From positions 62,001-126,000 of the forward strand of contig CAWKLL010000022.1 in assembly GCA_963850255.1 (NCBI GenBank): a stretch of DNA of 64,000 bases, given 5' to 3'. The DNA is from J054 sp963850255. Its GTDB lineage: Bacteria > Pseudomonadota > Gammaproteobacteria > Steroidobacterales > GCA-2729495. Positions 8,721-18,158 of the stretch are shown here, one piece after another; position 1 is the first letter of the stretch, and each line of letters begins with the position of its first letter. The position numbers and the translations under genes are program-made. The notes beneath the pieces are model-generated. The model searched no databases and had not been told where the DNA came from. It was given only the letters and a program-made list of their open reading frames with translations.

Positions 8721-9069
8721 TCGCGAAGTTCCTGGTCGATAAACATGCCTTTGGGACCCGCACGCGCCGACGAAAGTTCCCGAAGCTTGCAGCGCCCAAA
8801 CCAAATCGAATTTACTTAATAATGCAATCATTACCTTATGTTTTATATACTGTTTATAAAGCTACTGGATCGGCATGCATCACACAATTCGGGACGGCGC
8901 TTACAAAATATGCTGGCGCCACAGCCCTAAAAAAGGGCGCATCTGCAACGTCTAATCCTGACAAAAAAGCATAGCAGATACCGCACAAAGCCCAAGCAGC
9001 CGGCCAATGATACTTTCCCGCCGCAGCATAGTGGACTAAAATGGTCCCAATTTAACGAGGCACTGCTAA
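8721..9069. other. Divergent intergenic region mlaC / suf operon
   Basis: 349 bp without a credible gene. An AT-rich block at about 8815-8865 is a likely mlaC promoter area on the minus strand. The 9030-9060 end carries the suf operator and leader. A short GCCCT/GGGC repeat near 8921 lacks a T-run and is not called a terminator. Confidence 0.6.
9033..9047 (+). promoter_or_regulatory. IscR type-1-like operator before the suf operon
   Basis: GGACTAAAATGGTCC is an inverted repeat centred 30 bp upstream of the Rrf2 regulator start. Its core GACTAAAAT-GTC matches the known type-1 site of [2Fe-2S]-IscR. It is probably the autoregulatory site of the regulator encoded immediately downstream. Confidence 0.6.
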
Positions 9070-9567
9070 ATGTTGCGAATCAGCCGCCTGACCGACTACG
9101 GAACCATGATTTTGGTCTACCTCGCCCACCAGGGAAAACGGCGCTGTGCGGCCAGTGATGTCGCCGCCGGGACCCATGTCGCACTGCCAACCACGCAGAA
9201 GCTGCTCAAGGTGCTGGCCCGAGCCGGACTGGTGGAATCTACCCGCGGCGCAGACGGCGGTTATCGACTGGCGCGCTCGGCCGATAGCATCAGTGCGGCA
9301 GAAATCGTCGACGTACTGGAAGGACCGGTGGCCATTACCGAGTGCAGCACCGAGGAAAGTCACTGCGAACTCGAGTCTTTGTGCGTGGTCGGCGGTGCCT
9401 GGCAGAAAATTAATGCGGCCATTCGCGGCGCACTGCAGGACGTAAGCCTGGCCGATCTGCAGCGGCCCACAAGCAGTTTCTCGGCAGCGGGATTGAGTAC
9501 GCCGGCGGATGCCGTTGGAACCAAGCGGTCGCCGGACACCGGCAGCAATCAGCCAGGGCAGGAATAG
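9070..9567 (+). CDS. Rrf2-family Fe-S-sensing regulator of the suf operon
   Basis: A 165-residue protein with an N-terminal winged helix (MLRISRLTDYGTMILVYLA, GGYRLARSADSISAAEIVDV). Three cysteines, C92, C99 and C105 (ITECSTEESHCELESLC), occupy the place of the IscR [2Fe-2S] ligands, spaced x6/x5. It is 3 bp ahead of sufB and begins the operon. It fits the proteobacterial SUF-system regulators, which repress suf when clusters are plentiful. The C-terminal ~35 residues are a low-complexity tail. Confidence 0.9.
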   Translation: MLRISRLTDYGTMILVYLAHQGKRRCAASDVAAGTHVALPTTQKLLKVLARAGLVESTRGADGGYRLARSADSISAAEIVDVLEGPVAITECSTEESHCELESLCVVGGAWQKINAAIRGALQDVSLADLQRPTSSFSAAGLSTPADAVGTKRSPDTGSNQPGQE

Positions 9568-9569
9568 AC

Positions 9570-11018
9570 ATGTCTACCAAACAGACTGAAGTCGAAGACA
9601 TTGTTGGTCGCCGCTATCAGCATGGCTTTATTACCGACATTGAATCGGACACGCTGCCGCCCGGCCTCAACGAGGACGTGATACGCCTGATATCGGCAAA
9701 AAAGGATGAGCCGGAATTTATGCTCAATTGGCGCTTGCGTGCCTTCCGTCACTGGCAGACGTTGCGCGAGCCGAATTGGGCAAAACTCCACCATCCACCG
9801 ATTGACTACCAGGGCATCTCTTACTACTCGGCGCCGGGCCAGAAAAAGGACGGACCGAAGAGCCTGGATGAAGTCGACCCGAAATTGCTGGAAACCTATG
9901 AAAAGCTGGGTATCCCGCTGCATGAGCGAGCAGCACTGGCGGGGGTCGCCGTGGATGCGGTATTCGACAGCGTCTCGGTAGCGACAACCTTCAAGGACAA
10001 GCTGGAAAAAGCCGGAGTCATTTTTTGCCCCTTCTCCGAAGCGGTGCAAAAGCATCCCGAATTGGTCGAACGCTACCTCGGCAGCGTTGTTCCGTATCGG
10101 GACAACTACTTTGCGACCCTGAACTCGGCCGTGTTCACCGACGGATCTTTCGTCTTCGTGCCCAAGGGCGTGCGCTGCCCGATGGAGCTATCCACCTACT
10201 TTCGAATCAACCAGGCCAATACCGGTCAGTTCGAACGCACGCTGATCGTGGCCGAGGCCGGCAGCCATGTGAGTTATCTCGAAGGCTGCACCGCGCCCAT
10301 GCGAGATGAAAATCAGTTGCATGCTGCGGTAGTCGAGCTGGTCGCCCTGGAAAACGCAGAAATAAAATACTCCACGGTCCAGAACTGGTACCCGGGAGAC
10401 GAGGAAGGCGTTGGCGGCATCTACAATTTCGTGACCAAGCGCGGCGATTGCCGAGGCGCCAATTCAAAAATCTCCTGGACCCAGGTGGAAGCCGGCTCAG
10501 CGATTACCTGGAAGTACCCCAGCTGCATACTGCGCGGCGATAACTCGGTGGGTGAATTCTATTCCGTCGCAGTCACCAACAATCTGCAGCAGGCGGATAC
10601 CGGCACGAAAATGATTCATATCGGCCGCAATACCAGCAGCACCGTGGTCTCCAAGGGTATTTCGGCGGGTCGCGCCCAGCAGTCCTATCGCGGCCTGGTC
10701 AAGATATTCCCCACCGCCGAAGGTGCTCGCAATTACACCCAATGTGACTCACTGCTGATGGGTAAGGAGTGCGGTGCGCATACGTTTCCTTACATGGAAA
10801 TCAAGAACCCCAGCGCCATCGTGGAACACGAAGCAACCACCTCGAAGATCGCTGACGACCAGTTGTTCTATTGCCGACAGCGCGGTCTCACCGAGGAAGA
10901 CGCGGTAAATACCATCGTCAACGGCTTCTGCAAGGAAGTCTTTCGCGAGTTACCGATGGAGTTCGCGGTGGAAGCGCAGAATCTATTGAACGTCAGCCTC
11001 GAAGGTGCGGTCGGCTAG
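9570..11018 (+). CDS. sufB: Fe-S cluster scaffold subunit SufB
   Basis: A 482-residue subunit of the SufBC2D complex, on which clusters are assembled from sulfide delivered by the desulfurase. Family blocks visible are SVATTFKDKLEKAGVIFCPF, FVFVPKGVRCPMELSTYFRI, EGCTAPMRDENQLHAAVVEL and the late NPSAIVEHEATTSKIADDQL. The length is the usual one for SufB. Cysteines in the second half (for example NYTQCDSLLMGKECGAHTFP) correspond to the region of the catalytic cysteine. Confidence 0.97.
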   Translation: MSTKQTEVEDIVGRRYQHGFITDIESDTLPPGLNEDVIRLISAKKDEPEFMLNWRLRAFRHWQTLREPNWAKLHHPPIDYQGISYYSAPGQKKDGPKSLDEVDPKLLETYEKLGIPLHERAALAGVAVDAVFDSVSVATTFKDKLEKAGVIFCPFSEAVQKHPELVERYLGSVVPYRDNYFATLNSAVFTDGSFVFVPKGVRCPMELSTYFRINQANTGQFERTLIVAEAGSHVSYLEGCTAPMRDENQLHAAVVELVALENAEIKYSTVQNWYPGDEEGVGGIYNFVTKRGDCRGANSKISWTQVEAGSAITWKYPSCILRGDNSVGEFYSVAVTNNLQQADTGTKMIHIGRNTSSTVVSKGISAGRAQQSYRGLVKIFPTAEGARNYTQCDSLLMGKECGAHTFPYMEIKNPSAIVEHEATTSKIADDQLFYCRQRGLTEEDAVNTIVNGFCKEVFRELPMEFAVEAQNLLNVSLEGAVG

Positions 11019-11043
11019 ATGCCTGATCGACAGGAAAAGAACA

Positions 11044-11799
11044 ATGCTTGAAATTAAAGATTTGCGCGTCTGTGTTGGCGAGACGGAAATCCTCAAAGGA
11101 CTCAGCCTCAGTGTTGCAGCAGGCGAAGTGCATGCGATTATGGGGCCGAATGGCTCGGGCAAAAGCACCCTGGCGCATGTGCTGGCGGGTCGAGACGGTT
11201 ACACCGTGACTGGCGGCAGTGTCAGCTTTAACGGCCAGGACCTGCTCAGCCTGGCACCCGAAGAGCGCGCCTGGGCCGGGATTTTCCTCGGCTTTCAGTA
11301 TCCGGTTGAGATTCCGGGCGTTAATAACGTCTACCTGCTCAAAGCGGCGCTGAACGCCAGACGCAAGCACCAGGGACTGCCTGAAGTGGATGCCGTGCAG
11401 TTTCTGAAAATGGTCCGCGAGAAAGCCAAGCTGATGCAGATGGATGAAAAGTTCCTGAGTCGTGGCGTCAACGAAGGTTTCTCAGGTGGCGAAAAGAAAC
11501 GCAATGAAGTTTTTCAACTGGCCTTGCTGGAACCCAGCCTGGCAATCCTTGACGAAACGGATTCCGGACTCGACATCGACGCCCTCAAGGTCGTCGCCAA
11601 TGGCGTGAACAGCCTGCGCAGCCCTGAGCGGTCCTTTGTGCTGATAACCCATTATCAACGTCTGCTCGACTATGTACGTCCCGACTTCGTGCACGTGCTG
11701 GGCGCTGGTCGCATTGCCCGCAGCGGCGATCGCCACCTGGCCGAACAACTCGAATCAGAAGGCTATGACGAGATTCTCGCGGAGGCGGTGAACCAGTGA
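11044..11799 (+). CDS. sufC: SufC ATPase
   Basis: A 251-residue ABC-type ATPase of the SufBCD complex. Walker A is GPNGSGKST, the signature FSGGEKKRNEVFQLA, Walker B LAILDETDSGLD, followed by the switch His in VLITHYQRLL. The start MLEIKDLRV is preferred over an upstream in-frame start at 11005 that would overlap sufB. It overlaps sufD by GTGA. Confidence 0.97.
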   Translation: MLEIKDLRVCVGETEILKGLSLSVAAGEVHAIMGPNGSGKSTLAHVLAGRDGYTVTGGSVSFNGQDLLSLAPEERAWAGIFLGFQYPVEIPGVNNVYLLKAALNARRKHQGLPEVDAVQFLKMVREKAKLMQMDEKFLSRGVNEGFSGGEKKRNEVFQLALLEPSLAILDETDSGLDIDALKVVANGVNSLRSPERSFVLITHYQRLLDYVRPDFVHVLGAGRIARSGDRHLAEQLESEGYDEILAEAVNQ

Positions 11800-13088
11800 G
11801 CGCAGCGGCACTGCAGCGCGCCTTCTCAGTTGCTGAGGCACGTGCGCCCGCGCAATTGGACTGGCTGAAAGGCCTGCGCGCGCAGGCCCTGCAAAGATTC
11901 ACCGAGCAAGGCGGATTTCCCAGCCAGCGGGATGAAGACTGGAAGTACACAGATCTGTCACCCGTAGCAGCGCGAGCGCTCGCCTTCCTGGACGAATCGC
12001 CTGAACGGCCGGCCACGAAACCGGCTGGGAGCCAGCTGGCTGGTCTGGAACAGGCAATCACGGTGCACTTTAGCAATGGTCGCCTCGGCGAACTGCCAGG
12101 AACCGTCGCCGGACTGCGCCTGAGTGCTTTCGCTGACATACCCGCGCAACAGCAGAAAGCTGTGCTGGATGAGCTGACAGCCAGCCGCCCCAGGGCCGGG
12201 CTCACCGATTTGAATACCGCGTTTCAGTCAGCCGGCCTGCTCATCGAGCTTGCCGACGGCGTTGAGCTGTCCGCGCCGCTGCTCCTGCATTTCCATAGCG
12301 ACGGGCAGGCCTTAGGTCAGCCGCTGGTGCTGCTGCGCCAGGGCCGTAACAGTCGCCTGCGCCTGATTCAGCATCACTCCGGGCAGGGCCCTGCCAGCAG
12401 CAATTCACTATTACTGGCGAACTGTGGCGAAGCCTCGCGACTCGACTTCCTGCGCATTCAGGACGAGTCATCCGAAGCCCATCATCTCGCCACCCAGCAA
12501 CTGCATCTGGCGCGCGACGCGCAGCTGCACGCGACCTTTATTGACCTGGGCGCACGACTGGCGCGCAACGATATGCAGGTCAGCCTGGCCGACCGTGGCG
12601 CCAATGCCAAGCTGCATGGCCTGTTTATCGCTAATGGCGAAAGCCATATTGACTACCACACACGCCTGGACCATCAAGCCAAAGATACCCACAGCCATGA
12701 AATTATCCGCGGTATTGCCGGGGATCGCGGACGCGGCGTGTTCAACGGCAAGATAATTGTGCACCAGGGCGCAGACGGGACCGATGCCGAAATGGCTAAT
12801 CGGAATTTGCTACTAAGCCCGCGCGCCGAAATCGACACCAAGCCGGAACTGGAGATTTATGCCGATGACGTAAAATGCGCGCACGGTGCTACAACCGGTC
12901 AGCTGGACAATACAGCCCTGTTTTACCTCCGCTCACGCGGCATCGACAACGAGTCAGCCCGGCGCATCCTGATCAGCGCCTTCGCTGCCGAAGTCATTGA
13001 ATCTATCCAACCGCCGGAACTGCGCACGCAGTTAAGTGGCCGCCTGGCCGAAAGGCTGGGTGCTGAGGCCGTGGGATTGCCGTCATGA
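11796..13088 (+). CDS. sufD: SufD subunit
   Basis: A 430-residue partner of SufB with the N-terminal helical part (GFPSQRDEDWKYTDLSPVAA) and the right-handed beta-helix core. The conserved C-terminal block reads AEIDTKPELEIYADDVKCAH followed by GATTGQLDNTALFYLRSRGI, including the His involved in cluster assembly at the SufB-SufD interface. It starts with GTG inside the sufC stop and overlaps sufS by ATGA. Confidence 0.96.
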   Translation: MSAAALQRAFSVAEARAPAQLDWLKGLRAQALQRFTEQGGFPSQRDEDWKYTDLSPVAARALAFLDESPERPATKPAGSQLAGLEQAITVHFSNGRLGELPGTVAGLRLSAFADIPAQQQKAVLDELTASRPRAGLTDLNTAFQSAGLLIELADGVELSAPLLLHFHSDGQALGQPLVLLRQGRNSRLRLIQHHSGQGPASSNSLLLANCGEASRLDFLRIQDESSEAHHLATQQLHLARDAQLHATFIDLGARLARNDMQVSLADRGANAKLHGLFIANGESHIDYHTRLDHQAKDTHSHEIIRGIAGDRGRGVFNGKIIVHQGADGTDAEMANRNLLLSPRAEIDTKPELEIYADDVKCAHGATTGQLDNTALFYLRSRGIDNESARRILISAFAAEVIESIQPPELRTQLSGRLAERLGAEAVGLPS

Positions 13089-14338
13089 GTGCCGAAGCAG
13101 CGCTCGATTCAGCTGCAGTCAGTCTGGATGCGGAAAAGTTGCGCGCGGACTTTCCGATACTGCAACAGCAGATCCACGGCCGGCGCCTGGCCTTCCTGGA
13201 TAGCGCCGCCTCATCACAACGACCGCGCTCTGTGATCGATGCGGTACGTCACTACGAAGAACATGACCATGCCAACGTTCATCGCGGTGTGCATACCCTC
13301 AGTCACCGGGCCACGGATGCCTACGAGGGTGCGCGTGAAAAGTTGCGCGCCTTTATTAATGCCGGCTCCACTCGTGAGATCGTTTTTACCCGTGGTACGA
13401 CGGAAGCGATCAACCTGGTGGCAAACACCTTGGGTGAAAGTTTTCGCGCTGGCGACGAAATCCTTATCAGCCACCTGGAACACCATTCAAACATCGTACC
13501 CTGGCAGATGCTGTGTGAGCGCAGCGGCGCGCGGCTCAGAGTTATCCCCATCAACCAGGCTGGCGAAATTGACCAGGCCGCGTTTCACGAACTCCTGAAC
13601 GAGCGCACCCGCCTGCTGAGCATCGCGCATGTTTCCAATGCTTTGGGCACAGTCAATCCGGTGGTCGAAATGGTTGCGGCAGCTCGTTCTCGCGGCATCC
13701 TCTCCCTGGTGGATGGCGCCCAGGGAATCCCCCATCAGGCCGTCGACGTTCAGGCCATCGACTGCGATTTCTATGCCTTCTCTGGTCACAAGATGCTCGG
13801 CCCCACGGGCATAGGCGCGCTGTACGCACGTGAAGCCGTGCTCAAAGAACTACCGCCGTGGCAGGGCGGCGGTGACATGATACTGACGGTCAGTTTCAGC
13901 GGCACCCAGTACAACGAGCTGCCCTATCGCTTCGAAGCCGGCACACCGAACATATCGGGTGCCGTAGGACTCGGCGCGGCCGTTGATTACCTGGCGGCAA
14001 TCGGCATGCAGAATATCGCCGCCTACGAGGCTCAACTACTGGATTACGGCACTCAACGGCTCGCCGAGATTCCTGGCCTGAGCCTGATTGGCACAGCCAG
14101 ACACAAGGCCGGCGTGCTTTCATTCAATGTCGATGACATACACGCCCACGATCTCGGTACGATCCTCGATCATCATGGCGTTGCCATTCGCACCGGGCAC
14201 CACTGCGCCATGCCGGTTATGGAGTTTTTCGGTATTGCCGGAACGGCGCGTGCTTCATTGGCGCTCTACAATACGCGCGAAGATATAGACCAGTTAGTCG
14301 AGGCGCTCCATCAGGCCATCGCGATGTTCAGGCCATGA
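13085..14338 (+). CDS. sufS: SufS cysteine desulfurase
   Basis: A 417-residue group II PLP enzyme that removes sulfur from L-cysteine for cluster assembly. The PLP lysine is K236 (FSGHKMLGPTGIG); the persulfide cysteine is C374 in RTGHHCAMPVMEFF. HANVHRGVHTLS and SHLEHHSNIVPW are family motifs. It is coupled by ATGA to both sufD and sufU. Confidence 0.97.
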   Translation: MSAEAALDSAAVSLDAEKLRADFPILQQQIHGRRLAFLDSAASSQRPRSVIDAVRHYEEHDHANVHRGVHTLSHRATDAYEGAREKLRAFINAGSTREIVFTRGTTEAINLVANTLGESFRAGDEILISHLEHHSNIVPWQMLCERSGARLRVIPINQAGEIDQAAFHELLNERTRLLSIAHVSNALGTVNPVVEMVAAARSRGILSLVDGAQGIPHQAVDVQAIDCDFYAFSGHKMLGPTGIGALYAREAVLKELPPWQGGGDMILTVSFSGTQYNELPYRFEAGTPNISGAVGLGAAVDYLAAIGMQNIAAYEAQLLDYGTQRLAEIPGLSLIGTARHKAGVLSFNVDDIHAHDLGTILDHHGVAIRTGHHCAMPVMEFFGIAGTARASLALYNTREDIDQLVEALHQAIAMFRP

Positions 14339-14793
14339 CCAGTTCACCTGAGTTACTGGATCTGTACCGTCGGACCGTCATGCAACATAGCCGCGAACCG
14401 CATAATTTTCGTCGCATGGAGAATCCGGATCGCCAGGCCGAGGGTCACAACCCTCTGTGTGGCGACAAGATCACGGTATACCTCAAGCTGGATCAGGAAA
14501 ACATTGCTGACTTAAGTTACGAAGCAGCTGGCTGCGCCATCTCCATGGCTTCCGCTTCGATGATGTCAGACCAGCTTGCAGGGCTGGATGTCGCGGCTGC
14601 CGACGAACAGGCAAGCGCGGTCGCAAAAGCATTCAGCGCTGACGGCAACCAGTCACTGCCGGGCGACATGGCCGCCCTGGCCGGGGTCAAGCAATATCCA
14701 TCCCGCATTCGCTGTGCCCTGCTGCCGTGGCGCACCCTGCACGCGGCGCTGGGCGGGGAAACAAATTCTGTGACGACGGAAAAAGGAGACTGA
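14335..14793 (+). CDS. sufU: SufU-type NifU-N protein
   Basis: A 152-residue protein with the three SufU cysteines in NPLCGDKITV, AAGCAISMASASMM and RIRCALLPW, plus the CGD aspartate. In Bacillus-type systems SufU is a zinc protein that accepts sulfur from SufS. Its presence instead of SufE fits this operon, where no sufE is found. Overlaps sufS by ATGA. Confidence 0.92.
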   Translation: MTSSPELLDLYRRTVMQHSREPHNFRRMENPDRQAEGHNPLCGDKITVYLKLDQENIADLSYEAAGCAISMASASMMSDQLAGLDVAAADEQASAVAKAFSADGNQSLPGDMAALAGVKQYPSRIRCALLPWRTLHAALGGETNSVTTEKGD

Positions 14794-14797
14794 GCGA

Positions 14798-15349
14798 GTG
14801 TTTGGGCAAGACAGCGAACCGGTTGTTCTGGCGCGCGACTGCGAAGTCACCGTGGTACCCGCGGGTTTTCAGGTCACCCTGGAAAAGGGTTCCCTGGTCT
14901 ATGTGACGCAGGCCATGGGCGGCAGCTTCACCGTGTATTTCGAGGGCAATCTCTATCGGGTTGCCGGCAAGGATGCCGATGCCTTGCGCATGGAGCCGGT
15001 AAAACCGCCCGAATTACCACCCAACGCCACGGACGAAGAGTTCGAGGCGCTTGCCTGGGATCAGATGCGTACAATTTTTGACCCGGAGATACCGATCAAC
15101 ATCGTGGAATTGGGCCTGATCTACGAATGCCGCATTTCACGCATGGATGACGATCAGCGTTACGTTTATGTCGAGATGACGCTAACCGCACCCGGCTGCG
15201 GGATGGGCGAAATTTTGCTCGAAGACGTGAAAGATAAAATCGGCATGATTCCAACCGTCGGCAAAGTTGACGTGGAAATGGTCTTCGACCCGCCCTGGAG
15301 CCAGGGCATGATGTCCGAAGCCGCCCAGCTCGAGGCTGGCCTGCTCTGA
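14798..15349 (+). CDS. sufT: SufT, Fe-S assembly protein with MIP18/DUF59 domain
   Basis: A 183-residue protein with a small N-terminal beta domain (residues 1-75) and a DUF59 domain. Its motif ALAWDQMRTIFDPEIPINIV with VELGLIYEC, plus LTAPGCGMGEILLEDV, holds the conserved DPEIP and the cysteine. SufT homologues help Fe-S maturation or carriage. The GTG start at 14798 has a strong AAAAGGAGAC ribosome-binding site 8-10 bases before it. Confidence 0.92.
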   Translation: MFGQDSEPVVLARDCEVTVVPAGFQVTLEKGSLVYVTQAMGGSFTVYFEGNLYRVAGKDADALRMEPVKPPELPPNATDEEFEALAWDQMRTIFDPEIPINIVELGLIYECRISRMDDDQRYVYVEMTLTAPGCGMGEILLEDVKDKIGMIPTVGKVDVEMVFDPPWSQGMMSEAAQLEAGLL

Positions 15350-15870
15350 TGACAGAGACGCGCCGGCGACTGTCGTTGTTACGACACGCCAAATCCAGCT
15401 GGAAAGAACCCGGCCTTGAAGATTTCGATCGACCACTTAACGGGCGCGGTAAACAGGACGCGCCCATGATGGGTCAGCGCCTGCTCGAACGCGGTGCGCG
15501 ACCATCGTTAATCATCACCAGTAAGGCTAAACGAGCACGTGCAACGGCCAAGGCTGTAGCGCGTAGCCTGAACTACCCGCTGGAGTTTTTACAAAGCGAA
15601 CAGGATTTGTATCTCGCCAGCCCAGATGAAATCCTGGCGGTGATTGCCCGCCAGGAAGATCAGTTTCATGACATCCTGCTGGTCGGCCACAATCCCGGCC
15701 TGACCGAGCTGGCCAGCCGTTTAAGCGGTATGACTATCGACAACGTCCCCACCGCCGGTGTGGTTTGCCTGGAAATGACCCTGACTGGCTGGGACAGGCT
15801 GGCGAATACGCAATGCAACCTGGTCTTCTTCGATTACCCCAAGGCCCGGGGTGAGAGCGAGGCCGTCTGA
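15349..15870 (+). CDS. SixA-like histidine phosphatase
   Basis: A 173-residue branch-1 histidine-phosphatase protein. LSLLRHAKSSWKE carries the catalytic RHA/RHG motif, DFDRPLNGRGKQDAP the second conserved block, and LLVGHNPGLTELA the late catalytic His. E. coli SixA dephosphorylates phosphohistidine of the ArcB/PTS-Ntr proteins; the substrate here is unknown. Its ATG overlaps the sufT stop by one base, so it is translated as the last gene of the suf operon. Confidence 0.88.
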   Translation: MTETRRRLSLLRHAKSSWKEPGLEDFDRPLNGRGKQDAPMMGQRLLERGARPSLIITSKAKRARATAKAVARSLNYPLEFLQSEQDLYLASPDEILAVIARQEDQFHDILLVGHNPGLTELASRLSGMTIDNVPTAGVVCLEMTLTGWDRLANTQCNLVFFDYPKARGESEAV

Positions 15871-15899
15871 GTGCGCAAATCCTCCGGCTGAATGAGTGC

Positions 15900-16250
15900 C
15901 TAGCGCCCCCTCAGCCGCCGCAAAGCCTTACGCGCATGTTTATCCGGCCGACCCGGCGGCCCATCCTGACCACGCCGAACCCCCGGACTGCCTGCGGTCA
16001 GCAACTGGCTATCGAGGCGATAACAGCTGGCGGCTTCGCTCGCCGGACCGCGGCGAGCCGGTAAATCGAGCACGGTGACTTCAAGTTCAGCACCCGGCCG
16101 GGTGATCCTGAGTTGATCGCCGGCACGCAGCGCTCGCGCGGGTTTGATGCGCTTACCGTCTAATCGCACGTGACCACCGCGGACTGCCGCAACCGCCAGT
16201 GCGCGCGTTTTGAAAAACCGCGCCTGCCATAACCATCGATCGACCCGCAT
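15900..16250 (-). CDS. hslR: Hsp15-type S4-domain RNA-binding protein
   Basis: A 116-residue protein beginning MRVDRWLWQARFFKTRALAV, the S4 (alpha-L) fold that covers residues 1-75. A basic C-terminal tail follows (PDKHARKALRRLRGR). Hsp15 binds stalled 50S subunits carrying peptidyl-tRNA. It converges on the suf-sixA operon with a 30-bp gap and follows sppA on the minus strand. Confidence 0.9.
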   Translation of the reverse strand: MRVDRWLWQARFFKTRALAVAAVRGGHVRLDGKRIKPARALRAGDQLRITRPGAELEVTVLDLPARRGPASEAASCYRLDSQLLTAGSPGVRRGQDGPPGRPDKHARKALRRLRGR

Positions 16251-16280
16251 GACTGTCAGGCTATCAGCAGCTGCCAGAAG

Positions 16281-18140
16281 CTAGTCTGGGATACAGAAGC
16301 AATGCAAATACAGACCGCGCGGGTCATTGAAACGCATCAACAGGTCGGCCTGGTCTTCGACCAGTTGCAGCAGCGCGTGCACACCTGCATCGCGTTGCCA
16401 GAGACTGGAGAGACCCAGCCACTGCACCAGCTTGCCGACCCGGATAGCAAAACTGCCGGCCAATTGCTCGCGCAGGCTCATTTGCCGTTCGATAATTTCG
16501 ACGGAATAGTCGTCAGCTGCGAAACCTGCTGCCTCAGCCGCCGCATCCAGCGCTTCATCCAACTGACCGGTTTCGTCTACCAGGCCTGCGGCCAAGGCAT
16601 CGGTGCCGATCCAGACGCGCCCACGCGCCAGGTTGTCCGCGCGCTCAAAGGTCATCTCGCGACTGTCGGCCACTTTGCCCACAAATATCCGGTAGGCATC
16701 ATCGACACTCGCCTGCAACACGCGGCGCGCATCGGGACCAAGCTCTCGTTCGGGCGAGAACTGGCCCGCCAGGGCCGTTGTACCGATGCCATCGACACGA
16801 ACGCCGAGGCGCTCAAGGCCACGTTGAAACGTCGGTACCAGGGCGCCCACGCCAATTGAACCGGTGATCGTTGTTGGCGATACAAATATTTTGTCGGCGG
16901 GCATCGCAATGTAGTAACCGCCGGATGCGGCCACGCTGCTCATGGAAACCATCAAGGGACGCGCGGTATTTCGCCAGGCCAGCAGTTCCTGATAGATGAC
17001 TTCGGAGGCGAACATACTGCCGCCCGGACTGTCCACCTGCAGCACCAGCGCGCCAAGCTCCGGATCCTCAGTAGCCTGGCGAATCATTGTCGCCAGGCTA
17101 TCGCCGCCGATGGTGCCAGGCGGCGCCTCGCCATCCACAATCTGGCCACTGGCGACCAGCAGGCCGATCTTATTGCTGGTCGGCTCCTGCTTGCGCTCTC
17201 GTCGCAAGGCGGATAGATAATTTCGATAGTCGATGCGACTGTAGCCATCGTCGCCCTCGCCCACCAGGCTAAGCAGATACTCATCCAGCGCGCCGCGTAC
17301 CGCCAATTCGTCTACCAGGCCAGTCTCCAGCGCCACCTGCGCCAGGTTACCCTGCGCGGCTTCGACGCGATCGGCAAACTGATCCACATAGGCTGTGATC
17401 TCAGCAGGGTCAAGATCGCGAGCCGCAGCGACATCCATACGATAGGCGTCCCACAGGCCGCCCAGCCAGCGCTGGCTGGCTTCTTTGTCCGCCGCGGACA
17501 TGCTGTCGCGAGTGAACGGCTCTACGAAACTCTTGTATTCACCCACGCGGAACACATTGACATCGATGCTGAGATTGTCGAGCGCTTCACGAAAAAATAC
17601 CCGGTAGTAGCCGAAGCCTTCTATGACGACCGAGCCCAATTCATTCAGATAGATCTCGTCGGCATGTGCCGCCAGGTAATACTGCGCCTGGGTATAGGCA
17701 TCTCCTCGTGCGATCACCTTCTTACCCGCCGCACGCACATCAACCAGCGACTTTGCAATCAATTGCAGTTGCGCAAGCCCACCGCCTTGTAAATCCGCAA
17801 GATCCAGGACCACGGCACCCACTCGCTTGTCTTCTGCGGCGAAAGCCAGCGCTTCGCGTAAATCCCGAACCAGCGTCTCTCGCGGCGCAGCCACGCCTAC
17901 CAGATTGTCCAGCGCACGAGTCAAGTCATCGCCCTGTAGCTGATCGACCAGCAACCCCGAAGGGCTGACCACCAAGGCAACAGAATCGGGAATTTTCACC
18001 AATTGCGGTCCGCCGCTAAAAACCGCGAACAGCACCACCAGGAAAACCAGCAAAAGGAACAGCTGAACAGCCTGGCGAATAATGCCGAGAATACGCCAGA
18101 AGCCGCGCAGGATTCTGACCAGCAGGTTAGGTTTGCTCAT
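16281..18140 (-). CDS. sppA: Signal peptide peptidase SppA (67-kDa type)
   Basis: A 619-residue inner-membrane S49 serine protease with one N-terminal membrane segment (LFLLLVFLVVLFAVFSGG). It is a tandem duplication of the S49 domain. The catalytic lysine is K203 (GEYKSFVEPF) in the first half and the nucleophile S406 (SSVAASGGYYIA) in the second, the same split arrangement as E. coli SppA. It degrades signal peptides left in the membrane. The C-terminal ~50 residues extend beyond the E. coli core. Confidence 0.94.
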   Translation of the reverse strand: MSKPNLLVRILRGFWRILGIIRQAVQLFLLLVFLVVLFAVFSGGPQLVKIPDSVALVVSPSGLLVDQLQGDDLTRALDNLVGVAAPRETLVRDLREALAFAAEDKRVGAVVLDLADLQGGGLAQLQLIAKSLVDVRAAGKKVIARGDAYTQAQYYLAAHADEIYLNELGSVVIEGFGYYRVFFREALDNLSIDVNVFRVGEYKSFVEPFTRDSMSAADKEASQRWLGGLWDAYRMDVAAARDLDPAEITAYVDQFADRVEAAQGNLAQVALETGLVDELAVRGALDEYLLSLVGEGDDGYSRIDYRNYLSALRRERKQEPTSNKIGLLVASGQIVDGEAPPGTIGGDSLATMIRQATEDPELGALVLQVDSPGGSMFASEVIYQELLAWRNTARPLMVSMSSVAASGGYYIAMPADKIFVSPTTITGSIGVGALVPTFQRGLERLGVRVDGIGTTALAGQFSPERELGPDARRVLQASVDDAYRIFVGKVADSREMTFERADNLARGRVWIGTDALAAGLVDETGQLDEALDAAAEAAGFAADDYSVEIIERQMSLREQLAGSFAIRVGKLVQWLGLSSLWQRDAGVHALLQLVEDQADLLMRFNDPRGLYLHCFCIPD

Positions 18141-18158
18141 AGTGTTTGCAGCCAGAAT

